A DNA stretch of 37,669 nucleotides from Planctomycetota bacterium (GTDB lineage Bacteria > Planctomycetota > Planctomycetia > Pirellulales > Pirellulaceae). The translations under genes and the position numbers were made by a program. The stretch covers positions 1-37,669 of the forward strand of contig JAPLNM010000024.1 in the NCBI GenBank assembly GCA_026692845.1, read 5' to 3'. Of the stretch, positions 5,977 to 15,733 are shown piece after piece. The first letter of the stretch is position 1, and the number at the start of each line of letters is the position of its first letter. The notes beneath the pieces are model-generated. The model did no database searches. It was given only the letters and a program-made list of their open reading frames with translations, and was not told the origin of the DNA.

Positions 5977-8391
5977 TTAACGTCGATCGCCACCGCGACC
6001 GCCGCCACCGCCGCTTCCGCCGCCACCACCGCTGCGAGGGCCGCGTCCGCGTCCGCCGCCGCCACCACCGCCGCCGCCACTTCCGCCGCCACTTCCGCCG
6101 CCACCACCGCTTCCGCGTCGACGGAAGCCGTCCCGGCTACCGCCACCACCACCGCTGCTGCCGCGACGGTCACCTCCGCGATCGGTGGAACGTTCTGGAC
6201 GGTCGCCCCGTGGTGGACGATCATCGCGGTTCTCGAATCCTTCTGCGTCGCCTTCTTCTGGGAACTCCTCATCGCCTTGGGATTCGGTAGCCAAATCGTC
6301 TTCGACGCCGAGTTCTTCGAGGGCCCGTCGGCGAGAGAGTTTGACACGATCATGGTCATCGATATCGATCACCAAGACCTTCATCGGATCTCCGACTCGG
6401 CAGACCGAATCGACGCTTGAGACGTAGCCACTGGACAGTTCGCTCACGTGGCACAAACCGTCTTTGCCGGGGAGGATTTCGACAAACGCGCCGAAATCAC
6501 GAACGCTGGTAACGACTCCGTCGTAGATCTTGCCGATCTGGACCGTCGCGGTACAAGCTTCGACGCGGCTCAAAGCGGCCTTTGCCGAATCGGCATCGGA
6601 GCTCGCTACGGTAACGTTTCCTTCGTCATCGACATCGATCGACGCGCCGGTATCTTCTTGAATCGAACGGATATTTTTTCCGCCCGGTCCGATGAGCAAA
6701 CCGATCTTGTCCGGATCGATTTTGGTTCGAAGCAACCTTGGGGCATAACGGCTGATTTCGGTTCGAGGCCGTGGGATGCAGGTGAGCATCTTGCGGAGGA
6801 TCTCGATTCGAGCATCGCGGGCTTGCTTGAGCGTCGCTCGGATGATGTCTTCACTGATCCCGTCGATCTTCAAGTCCAACTGGATTCCGGTGATTCCGTT
6901 TTGGGTTCCAGCGATTTTGAAGTCCATATCGCCGTGATGATCTTCGTCGCCGATGATATCGGTCAGGAGCACGAAGCTGTCTTTATCGCGGACCAATCCG
7001 ATACTGATCCCGGCGACGGGATTGGTGATCGGAACGCCCGCAGCCATGAGACCTAAGCAACCGCCGCAGACGGAAGCCATCGAGGACGAGCCGTTGCTCT
7101 CGAGGATATCGCTGATGACCCGAACGGTGTAAGGGAAATCATCCACATCGGGCAGGACCGCTTCGAGCGATCGTTCGGCGAGCATGCCGTGGCCGATCTC
7201 TCGACGCCCAGGGCCTCGGTTCGGCTTGCATTCCCCGACCGAGAACGGAGGGAAGTTGTAATCGAGCATGAACTTCTTGCTGTACTCATCCATCAATCCG
7301 TCTACCCGTTGCTCATCGCGAGGGGTACCGAGAGTCACGGTGATGAAGGCTTGGGTTTCACCGCGTTGGAACAAGGCCGTTCCGTGGGTTCGCGGTAGCA
7401 GGTCCGTTTCGCAATGGATGGCACGAAGACTCTTTGAATCACGCCCATCGCTACGGGTACCGGCAAGGATCAGATCACGAACGATCTGGTTTTCCAGGGT
7501 GTGCCAAGCTCGGTTCACGACGCTCGGATCCAATGCTCCTTGAGCCGTTGCATCGGGGATCAGTTCCGCGAGTGCAGCGTGTCGGAGTTGTCCGCAAGCT
7601 TCGTTGCGAGCTTGCTTGCCATCGATTTGTTTGGCTTCCTTGAATCGTGCGTAGTAACGATCCTTCAAGGTTGCGATCAATGCAGAGTCGTCTGGAGAGA
7701 CGAAGGCGACTCGCTGGGGATTGACCTTAGCGAGCAGTTCCTTTTGCAAATCGAGAACTTCACGGCAAACCCCGTGGGCGTACTTGATCGCATCGAGCAT
7801 CTCATTTTCTGGAATTTCGTGGCAGAAGCCTTCGATCATCACAACTTCCCGATCGTTGGCCGAGACGATCATATCCAGATCGCTTTCCTCGAGTTGGCGA
7901 ACGGTTGGAAACGGGATGAACTTGCCATCGATTCGACCGATTCGAACCGAAGCGATCGGACCTTGGAAAGGCAGGGTGCTGATGTAGGCGGCACAAGCCG
8001 CGCCGTTCATCGCCAGCACGTCGGCATCGTTTTGGGTATCGGAGCTCAAAACCAAGCACCGGACTTGGACTTCGTTGCTGAATCCCTCGGGGAACAGAGG
8101 CCGAATCGGACGGTCGACCAATCGGCTCGTAAGGGTCTCTTTGGTCGTCGGACGACCTTCACGCTTGAGAAAGCCCCCAGGGAACTTGCCCGCCGCTGCG
8201 AAACGCTCTCGGTAATCGCAAGTCAGCGGAAAGAAATCTGTACCGGGACGCGATGGACCGCTGGTCACTGCATTGAGGACAACGGTGTCCCCATATTGGG
8301 CCAAAATACAAGCTTGAGCTTGTTTGGCCAATTGACCGGTCTCAAAGGACAAAACCGAATCGCCAATCTTCTTCTCTACACGAATTTTCAC
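5977..8391 (-). CDS. pnp: Polynucleotide phosphorylase with RGG-rich tail
   Basis: An 804-residue PNPase, the phosphorolytic 3'-5' exoribonuclease of mRNA decay and RNA quality control. Two RNase PH-like domains occupy about residues 1-545, a KH domain with GPGGKNIR follows (about 547-616), then an S1 domain (about 617-686). The protein then runs on for ~118 residues: first an acidic stretch, then almost only Gly, Arg and Ser in GGGGG and RGG-like runs. Most PNPases are about 700 residues long, so this tail is an extension that could bind RNA or help assemble a degradosome. The start is GTG at 8391; a GAGGA ribosome binding site at 8401-8405 lies 9 bases upstream. The gene follows rpsO on the same strand, the usual bacterial order, but after an unusually long spacer. 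Confidence 0.97.
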   Translation of the reverse strand: MKIRVEKKIGDSVLSFETGQLAKQAQACILAQYGDTVVLNAVTSGPSRPGTDFFPLTCDYRERFAAAGKFPGGFLKREGRPTTKETLTSRLVDRPIRPLFPEGFSNEVQVRCLVLSSDTQNDADVLAMNGAACAAYISTLPFQGPIASVRIGRIDGKFIPFPTVRQLEESDLDMIVSANDREVVMIEGFCHEIPENEMLDAIKYAHGVCREVLDLQKELLAKVNPQRVAFVSPDDSALIATLKDRYYARFKEAKQIDGKQARNEACGQLRHAALAELIPDATAQGALDPSVVNRAWHTLENQIVRDLILAGTRSDGRDSKSLRAIHCETDLLPRTHGTALFQRGETQAFITVTLGTPRDEQRVDGLMDEYSKKFMLDYNFPPFSVGECKPNRGPGRREIGHGMLAERSLEAVLPDVDDFPYTVRVISDILESNGSSSMASVCGGCLGLMAAGVPITNPVAGISIGLVRDKDSFVLLTDIIGDEDHHGDMDFKIAGTQNGITGIQLDLKIDGISEDIIRATLKQARDARIEILRKMLTCIPRPRTEISRYAPRLLRTKIDPDKIGLLIGPGGKNIRSIQEDTGASIDVDDEGNVTVASSDADSAKAALSRVEACTATVQIGKIYDGVVTSVRDFGAFVEILPGKDGLCHVSELSSGYVSSVDSVCRVGDPMKVLVIDIDDHDRVKLSRRRALEELGVEDDLATESQGDEEFPEEGDAEGFENRDDRPPRGDRPERSTDRGGDRRGSSGGGGGSRDGFRRRGSGGGGGSGGGSGGGGGGGGGRGRGPRSGGGGGSGGGGGRGGDRR

Positions 8392-9170
8392 AATATTAAA
8401 TCCTCATGACAAACCTACAACAAACTGAATTCATTCCCACATGGAATCGCCGGCGGTTACCTACGCTCGCCCGGACGCTTTAAAAAACTTGACAACACTC
8501 TTTCGTAACTTGTTCCAATACTTTTTCCAAACCCGCAAAAACCGTGACTTCCGAAGAAATACAACCGGTTCGCACCATAACATGCGGGCCTTCGGTACCC
8601 CGATACCGACTCAATCCGCTTTGCGCCCAATTCGCTTTGAGCCTACTTAGCGACGAGGCAACCTTTTTTCTACTTTTCCTCTTGGATAATCCCTTACGTC
8701 CTGATACTTCGCACCCCTGAGTTCCTTGGCCGTTTGCTGCGAACTGCCTGAACGCTGCAGCACTGAATTCTGATTTACCACCGAACCGGTAGCACTAGCA
8801 GACCAATGAATATTTGGCCTATCCGATCACGGATCGGACCGTCGAGCCAAACGACTCTTTCGCAACAACTTCAATCGCGTTTCAACCGAAAAAATTTTTG
8901 GCTGGAGCGAACTAGGCCTCAACCGACTTGAGAGCCCCAAACGCCTTTTCAATATTCCTTAGCTACACGACATTCCTAAACTACACGGCCTTGCTACTCA
9001 ATCTCGTGGACCATCTCATCCTTGCGAACTTAAACATCGGTTTCGATACGATTATTCGCACGGCGATCGCAGGTTGAACAACGTCAACCCGCTGACAGTC
9101 TAAAGCCGATCGATGGCCACAGGACGAGAATCCGGCAGCAACGACTCCTGCAGATCGGGCAACTTGCGAA
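8392..9170. other. Long non-coding spacer between rpsO and pnp
   Basis: 779 bp without a credible gene, where many bacteria have 100-300 bp. A 69-codon plus-strand frame (8441-8650) resembles nothing. I see a hairpin TCCGATC-ACG-GATCGGA (8822-8838) and another, GGTTGA/TCAACC (9072-9089), with 6-base spacing between the arms. In enterobacteria this spacer holds the pnp promoter and the RNase III hairpin through which PNPase controls its own mRNA. A leader with a similar role, or a small RNA, would fit here, but I cannot point to a specific promoter. Confidence 0.55.
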
Positions 9171-9440
9171 CTACTTTCGAATATTCAACCTGGAGATCAA
9201 CTCCAAGTATCGTGCATGATCATTCTTGCGAACATAATCGAGCAACGAACGACGATTGCTAACCATCTTGAGCAAACCGCGACGGCTTGAGTAATCGCGA
9301 GTACTTCCTCGCATGTGCACGGTCATGCTGTTGATACGATCGGTCAAAAGGGCAATCTGCACGTCAGCCGAACCACTGTCCCCTTCGTGCTTCTGGAATC
9401 CCTTCAAAATCTCTAATTTTCGGTCTTTCGTGACTGTCAT
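9171..9440 (-). CDS. rpsO: 30S ribosomal protein S15
   Basis: An 89-residue protein of standard S15 length and sequence, with the conserved DSGSADVQIALLTDRI segment, the SRRGLL loop and the RRSLLDYVR helix that bind the three-way junction of 16S rRNA helices 20-22. I take the ATG at 9440, which gives the exact family length; an upstream in-frame start at 9458 would add six residues not found in S15. The gene lies upstream of pnp on the same strand and diverges from the sahR-like gene. Confidence 0.97.
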   Translation of the reverse strand: MTVTKDRKLEILKGFQKHEGDSGSADVQIALLTDRINSMTVHMRGSTRDYSSRRGLLKMVSNRRSLLDYVRKNDHARYLELISRLNIRK

Positions 9441-9587
9441 TCTGTCTCTTGGCAACAAGGCTTGTTAAAAAACTCTAAAAACAACTACCAAAGAACGCTT
9501 TTCGTTCCACGAATCGGTATGTAAACCCGTAAGCTTATCAATTTGCTAGAAAAAAGCAACCGCAAAGCCAAAACGGTCGAAATCGGC

Positions 9588-9615
9588 TTGAAAAAAAACG
9601 AGTAGCTGTTATTCT
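9588..9615 (+). promoter_or_regulatory. Predicted sigma-70 promoter of sahR-ahcY
   Basis: TTGAAA at 9588-9593 and TATTCT at 9610-9615 are separated by 16 bases. They stand about 50 bp before the regulator's start codon. Transcription would start near 9621, inside the inverted repeat listed next. The boxes match the consensus in about four of six positions each, so this is a moderate prediction. Confidence 0.5.
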
Positions 9616-9616
9616 T

Positions 9617-9636
9617 CTATCCGGATAAGCGGATAG
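9617..9636. promoter_or_regulatory. Predicted SahR-type operator
   Basis: A perfect inverted repeat with 7-bp arms, CTATCCG (9617-9623) and CGGATAG (9630-9636), around a 6-base spacer. It begins one base after the predicted -10 box and covers the expected transcription start, a typical repressor site. ArsR-family proteins bind such imperfect 16-20-bp palindromes as dimers, and the next gene encodes one. No second copy is seen before ahcY, which fits one shared promoter. Confidence 0.65.
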
Positions 9637-9667
9637 TCAGGTGGGGAGTTGTTCACCGAGTTTCTTT

Positions 9668-10630
9668 ATGAGTACGACCACTTCGATGATCGCTTGGATG
9701 CAGAGTTTGTCAGATCCGACTCGGAGCAGGATATTGCGTGTATTGGAAAGATCAGAGTTATCGGTGGCTGAATTGTGTAGCGTCCTGCAGGTTCCTCAAA
9801 GCACTGCTTCGCGGCATTTGAAGGTACTTTCCGATGACGGGTGGGTCTTTGGACGCCGAGAGGGCACAAGCAATTGGTACCGAATGAGTTCTTCGGAAAT
9901 GCCAGTGCACCAGAAAAAATTATGGAGTGTCGCCAAGAATCATTGTCTTCCCGCGTCGACCTCGGAGTTGGACGATTCGCGTCTGGAGCAAGTGTTGGAC
10001 GCTAGGCAGAGCAAGACGCAGAGTTTTTTTTCGAGCACTGCGGGCCGCTGGGATCGGCTTCGGTCTGATCTTTTCGGCACTCGGCTAGATGCTTGGGCGA
10101 TCGCCGCGAGTCTTGATAGCCGTTGGGTCGTTGGGGATTTGGGATGCGGAACCGGGACGCTCAGCCAAACACTGGCCCCTTGGGTCCGTCGTGTCATCTC
10201 GGTCGACGCATCGACTGCGATGATTCAATCGGCCCGCAAGCGGCTCAAGGATGTAGGCAACGTGGAGATTAGAAAAGGGGAACTGGCTTCGCTGCCGATC
10301 GACGACGAGTCGCTCGATCTGGCGATGATGGGGCTAGTGCTTCCTTACTTAGCAGAGCCCGAGAGGGTATTTCGCGAGGCGGCTCGGGCCTCGCGTGCTG
10401 AGGGCAGGTTGATTGTTTTGGATATGCTAGCCCACGAACGAACCGAGTACCGTGAGGAACTTGGACATATGTGGCTAGGTTTTTCACAATCTCAGATCGC
10501 CGATTGGATGGCCTCTTCGGGTTGGAAACTCGAAAGGTTTGTGGCTTTGCCCCTTGAGCCAGACGTCAAGGGGACCCCTGTGTTTGTGGCCACCGCGGTA
10601 CGCTCTGGCGTCGCGATGTCTAAAAACTGA
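9668..10630 (+). CDS. SahR-like ArsR regulator fused to methyltransferase fold
   Basis: A 320-residue fusion. Residues ~5-75 form an ArsR winged helix, with the recognition helix at about 44-54 (QSTASRHLKVL). Residues ~115-260 form a class I SAM-binding domain with motif I GDLGCGTG (156-163) and an acidic Asp180 for the ribose. Proteins with this architecture, notably SahR of Desulfovibrio and other Proteobacteria, sense S-adenosylhomocysteine and control methyl-cycle genes. Here ahcY, which removes that compound, follows 54 bp downstream on the same strand. The likely logic is repression of its own promoter, relieved when S-adenosylhomocysteine rises. The ATG at 9668 is my choice; a GTG at 9641 is possible. 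No strong ribosome binding site serves either. It might instead be an active methyltransferase, but its position argues for a regulator. Confidence 0.82.
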   Translation: MSTTTSMIAWMQSLSDPTRSRILRVLERSELSVAELCSVLQVPQSTASRHLKVLSDDGWVFGRREGTSNWYRMSSSEMPVHQKKLWSVAKNHCLPASTSELDDSRLEQVLDARQSKTQSFFSSTAGRWDRLRSDLFGTRLDAWAIAASLDSRWVVGDLGCGTGTLSQTLAPWVRRVISVDASTAMIQSARKRLKDVGNVEIRKGELASLPIDDESLDLAMMGLVLPYLAEPERVFREAARASRAEGRLIVLDMLAHERTEYREELGHMWLGFSQSQIADWMASSGWKLERFVALPLEPDVKGTPVFVATAVRSGVAMSKN

Positions 10631-10684
10631 TTGTTACTTTTTGAATAACCGTTTGTTTCACTTTTTGAAAATAGGAAAGCTTTC

Positions 10685-12223
<1,539 letters not shown>

Positions 12224-12274
12224 GTCTCGAGACTAAGTCATCAGATATTTAGGGTTCAGAGAATAGCCCTATTA

Positions 12275-12301
12275 CCTCCGTCGGATTGCTACCGGCGGAG
12301 G
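12275..12301 (+). terminator. First stem after ahcY
   Basis: A 10-bp stem with one G-U wobble (CCTCCGTCGG / CCGGCGGAGG, 12275-12284 and 12292-12301) around a 7-base loop. It lacks its own T-run and sits just before the stronger terminator, so it may assist termination or protect the 3' end. Confidence 0.55.
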
Positions 12302-12303
12302 AC

Positions 12304-12337
12304 AAAGAAGTGTGGTTATCCACACTTCTTTTATTTT
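12304..12337 (+). terminator. Intrinsic terminator of sahR-ahcY unit
   Basis: A perfect 12-bp stem (AAAGAAGTGTGG / CCACACTTCTTT, 12304-12315 and 12320-12331) with loop TTAT, followed by TATTTTT. It is a strong rho-independent terminator about 80 bp after the ahcY stop. Its T-tract overlaps the stop codon of the opposite gene at 12331-12333, so the two units share a very compact convergent end. Confidence 0.9.
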
Positions 12338-12867
12338 TCAGGAAGAATTTTTGGTCCCTCGGTTTCGTAGCGGCCGAGTCCACCTTGCTCACGTCGGCCG
12401 TGGGTCCACAGAAGCCATGTGTTGCGTTTGAAATACAGGCCAGAATAGTCGTATCCAAACGTTCCTTCTTGCGGTCTTCGGCATTCGCCTTTCAACGACC
12501 CGCTGGCTGGGTGTTTGAATGGAGTTGAGCCGCCGACGTATCCGATCGAATGCTGCGAATCGGTCCCTACATTTGCGAAAACGCCAGGGATCCAGGGATA
12601 GCCAGCCCTATGGATGCCTTCGGTGGCGTACCGGCCTGAAGGATTGCCTGCGGGTGTTTCTTTGCCTCGATTTTCGACCGAATAAGATTCTGCCAGCGAG
12701 TCGTCACGGCTACCCATTTTTACAAAACGTTTCGGAGCCTCTTGGACCGGACGCGGATCCCTAAGGGCCTGCTGTGTCCATGCAACACCAATCGTCAGTT
12801 GGGTGATCACTGCCAGTGCGATCGCACTGGCAATGGTCCTTGGTAGGACCTGTTTTTTCCGACGCAT
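12331..12867 (-). CDS. Small exported planctomycetal protein
   Basis: A 178-residue protein of unknown function. Residues 1-33 look like a signal peptide or membrane anchor: a basic start, then a hydrophobic stretch ending near AWTQQ. The C-terminal ~70 residues are rich in Gly, Tyr, Trp and Arg, with FGYDYSGLYFKRNTW and HGRREQGGLGRYETEG. I associate such a block with small secreted proteins common in Pirellulaceae, but that is from memory and untested. AAGGAGG ends about 7 bases before the ATG, one of the best ribosome binding sites in the window. The gene lies 151 bp downstream of the HbpS-domain gene on the same strand, so the two could share a transcript. Confidence 0.75.
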   Translation of the reverse strand: MRRKKQVLPRTIASAIALAVITQLTIGVAWTQQALRDPRPVQEAPKRFVKMGSRDDSLAESYSVENRGKETPAGNPSGRYATEGIHRAGYPWIPGVFANVGTDSQHSIGYVGGSTPFKHPASGSLKGECRRPQEGTFGYDYSGLYFKRNTWLLWTHGRREQGGLGRYETEGPKILPEK

Positions 12868-13018
12868 GTTCCGCCCTCCTTGGCCTGGATCGACGAAAGA
12901 ATTCCTGCCGCATAGCCATCTAAAGATTTGTCGGCAGAAACGCTAGGACCGATGCATGTATCGCAAGCCGGCATGAATAACGAGCACAATCGCTACAACG
13001 CGATGGAGCTTAGCTGGG

Positions 13019-15385
13019 CTATGCCAACGGATTGCGGTTGCCTTTTTGATAAGGCAACCGGACACCGGAGACGAAATACTGATCGGCACGAATGCTCGCC
13101 GGTGCCGTCAGACTCAATTCGCCGACCGAGGTCACGACGTCGTCTTGGTCGACCCCATCGCCGCTGACCCCGAATCCGCCGACGAGGCTCGGTGAGGATT
13201 GGCCGGCGGATTTCTTGTACAGCGCCGTGCTGCCTGGAAAGAACACGATCCCGTTTTGGTTCTTAAGATTCAGCGGGTCGCGGAAATTTCTCGAGGCGTT
13301 GAAGGCATCAAACGAGACGACCGTCGCATTGGCAGGATCTGCGTAAATCGAGGCCGCCAGGGGCACATTTGCGATATTCTCGCCGGTTCTGGAATTGATC
13401 CCCGGCATGTTCAGGATGCTAAAATCGCCAGCCGGCGCGTCGGATTCGGCGCCGGTTGGGAACCTAGGAGCAGCTAGGAATCGGAAGGTTCGGTTGGTGA
13501 AGGCAACGTTCAATGGAACATCGGCCAGCGAATCGTTGTTTGCATCGACCCGATCTGCGTCGACCAACCGGTCGCTTGCGTAGTACCCTGTATTGCGACT
13601 TTTTGCTAACGCCACATCGATCGAGAAGACCGTTGCATCTTTCATGCGGTAGAGACCTAGCACGTCGCCTTGGGAGTCGCTGACGGCAAGCACCATTTTG
13701 GTCCGAGCGCCGGGACGGAACGTCGGTTGGGCAGGGGCGAGCACATTCAGGCGGATCGCTGCGCGGGTCACATCCGCTTGCGCGATCCCATCGCGAATCA
13801 CTTTTTCAACATCGGCTGCCTTGATGTTGTCATGGACCGAATCGTGGGGCCGGACCAACCAACCTTCTGGGACAATCTCCGCGTCCTGGTACAAGGTACC
13901 ATCGGGCCTGATTCGCATGTCCAGGCCGCTATTGGCACCGGTACCCGATCCGAGTCGGATCCCTTCCTGGATCAATCGATCGACGCCCAGGATGGGGCTG
14001 GCCGTTGTCGGATGCGGTCCGAAGATTTCCAAGGTGATCCCAACCAAATCGATCCGTCCTGAAATCCCCGTGATCGTCGGCACGACCGGAGCGGATCCTT
14101 GAATGGCCGTCACCGGACGATTGTTCGGACCGAATGAGGTACCGCCGGCGGTGAAATAAGCGATGAATTCGGCTTCTAAGACCTTCGTAGCATTGAGCCT
14201 TTGAAGTTCGGTCTGAGGGCCCATGGCCCCTCGGGTCGATTCGTGTTGAAAGCTTTGTTCAAACGTCGCGAAGCCATCTTTGCCTGGGAAAAAAACGCCG
14301 ACACCACCGACGAGGATCGGAGTGGGCTTCCCTGCGATGAGCATCGGGCGGTACAGGGGAATGCCACCTGGCAAGGTTGCGATGCCCCGGCTTTGAGCCG
14401 TCGGGAGCAATCCGGATTGGGTGCCATAAGACTCAGGGAAAAGCTTCATGTACTCTTGGGCCGATGTGCCAACAAAGCTCGGATCGACGTTGAAGCGACG
14501 GTTCAACGTCAGGTCATCGCCGCCGAATCCTTTGATCCCATCGGGTCCAGGGTGCAAGGCGCTATCACGGCTTTGGTGTTCGATCCGAAAAAGATCGACC
14601 AGCGGAGTATTGCGGACTTCGGGCGGGAAATGTCCGCCGACGCCGATCGGAGCAACGAAGCCAGGTCCTCGAAGCGGAGAATGGATGTCGTTGATGTTCG
14701 GGTTCGACTCGACCTCACGTTGCGTCATCGTCGACTGACTGATGAATCGGATGGTGCGCGAGGTCAATGGAGCTTCGCTGTTGGAAAAGAATGCCGCCGT
14801 ACGCGCCTTGGCTACCGCGCCATCGATCGCAAAGACAAGATCTTCAGGGCGTCCAGCGAACGCCGTCTGAACGTCCTCTTCGACTCGGACTCCCAGGATT
14901 TGGCCGGCTCGATCCACGATCGCAATAATCGCATCCTTGCTCGTAGTGGCCATCGATGCGCGTTGCAGAAGGGTCTGAACCTCTGCTGCTTTGAGCCTGT
15001 GAATGTCCTCAAGGGTATTGAAGGCCGAGTCGTCTTCGCCGGAAACCAGCGGAGGAGGGATAAACGGGTTATTGGCATTGATCGTATCGATGACACTCAG
15101 GGCATCGAGGGGTGTGATCAAGCCGTCGTTATCGACATCGGGAAACTCCGAGACCTCCCCCTCTCCGAAGAACAAATTCAGCCCGGCCAGTTGCGAGGAG
15201 TTGATGCGATTGATGATCGCCAAGGGGTCTAAAGGCGAGACGACGTTGTCGTAGTTGACATCCTCGGGTAGGGCAGCATTGTGCCAAGGGGAGGCCGAGA
15301 AAAGTTCGCGAGATTCGAGTTGTTCAAAGACGATTCGTTTTCGAAGGCGATTGTTTCGGGTCCGATGGTTCTTATTGCGGTGCAC
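13019..15385 (-). CDS. Exported protein: LEPR-XLL, dockerin repeats, two HbpS/GlcG domains
   Basis: A 788-residue planctomycete surface-type protein. Residues 17-32 match the LEPR-XLL signature (FEQLESRELFSA), which replaces a normal signal peptide in many planctomycete exported proteins. Two dockerin-like Ca-binding repeats follow at about 42-64 and 83-105 (DVNYDNVVSPLD, DVDNDGLITPLD). The rest contains two copies of the HbpS/GlcG (DUF336) fold: about 128-380 (IAIVDRAGQILGV, VGGVGVFFPGKDG) and about 522-780 (LAVSDSQGDVLGL, VGGFGVSGDGVDQDD). Known HbpS proteins bind haem or act with redox sensors. The start is GTG at 15385 with a GAGGG-like site 8 bases upstream. It is divergent from the barrel-cytochrome pair, which makes a haem-related role attractive but unproved. 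No CXXCH motif is present. Confidence 0.85.
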   Translation of the reverse strand: MHRNKNHRTRNNRLRKRIVFEQLESRELFSASPWHNAALPEDVNYDNVVSPLDPLAIINRINSSQLAGLNLFFGEGEVSEFPDVDNDGLITPLDALSVIDTINANNPFIPPPLVSGEDDSAFNTLEDIHRLKAAEVQTLLQRASMATTSKDAIIAIVDRAGQILGVRVEEDVQTAFAGRPEDLVFAIDGAVAKARTAAFFSNSEAPLTSRTIRFISQSTMTQREVESNPNINDIHSPLRGPGFVAPIGVGGHFPPEVRNTPLVDLFRIEHQSRDSALHPGPDGIKGFGGDDLTLNRRFNVDPSFVGTSAQEYMKLFPESYGTQSGLLPTAQSRGIATLPGGIPLYRPMLIAGKPTPILVGGVGVFFPGKDGFATFEQSFQHESTRGAMGPQTELQRLNATKVLEAEFIAYFTAGGTSFGPNNRPVTAIQGSAPVVPTITGISGRIDLVGITLEIFGPHPTTASPILGVDRLIQEGIRLGSGTGANSGLDMRIRPDGTLYQDAEIVPEGWLVRPHDSVHDNIKAADVEKVIRDGIAQADVTRAAIRLNVLAPAQPTFRPGARTKMVLAVSDSQGDVLGLYRMKDATVFSIDVALAKSRNTGYYASDRLVDADRVDANNDSLADVPLNVAFTNRTFRFLAAPRFPTGAESDAPAGDFSILNMPGINSRTGENIANVPLAASIYADPANATVVSFDAFNASRNFRDPLNLKNQNGIVFFPGSTALYKKSAGQSSPSLVGGFGVSGDGVDQDDVVTSVGELSLTAPASIRADQYFVSGVRLPYQKGNRNPLA

Positions 15386-15733
15386 GTTTTGTTCCCTCGG
15401 GCGGTTTGCCTCGGTAAAGCTTCCAACCCAATTCTAGGGCACAATCGCCGCTAGAGGCTTCGATCCACTCTGAATTCCATCCACTCTGAAAAGTAGACAT
15501 CTAAAGACCGCTGGTTTGCGGTCCGAATAAGTCTTTCCTGTCAAAAGCGGATTTCCGAGGATTGCAAATTCAAGGAAACCGCGGCGTGAAAGCCTGCAAA
15601 ATAAGAAAAGTAACGACGGAAAGGTAAAATCGTTAGATTTTCATCGGCAATCAAACTTTAGATGGACGATACAACCGTCAGTTCCGTCTTAGTCGATCCG
15701 AAATTAGTGTAAATCGATGATTTCTGGTGAGAA
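15386..15733. other. Divergent promoter region
   Basis: 348 bp between the HbpS-domain gene (leftward) and the barrel gene (rightward), AT-richer than the flanks. It must hold the promoters of both units. I see no unambiguous -35/-10 pair and no clear large palindrome. No open frame here looks like a gene. Confidence 0.6.

Noticed and set aside
5865-6290. Arg/His-rich plus-strand frame opposite the pnp tail
   Set aside because: It is the antisense of the Gly/Arg repeat; low complexity alone keeps the frame open.
8441-8650. 69-codon plus-strand frame in the rpsO-pnp spacer
   Set aside because: No ribosome binding site, no recognisable sequence, opposite strand to the surrounding operon.
12316-12324. 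Perfect DnaA-box sequence TTATCCACA
   Set aside because: It lies in the loop and arm of the ahcY terminator hairpin and is a single copy; the only similar site (28356-28364) is far away. There is no cluster, AT-rich unwinding region or dnaA/dnaN gene, so it is not an origin.
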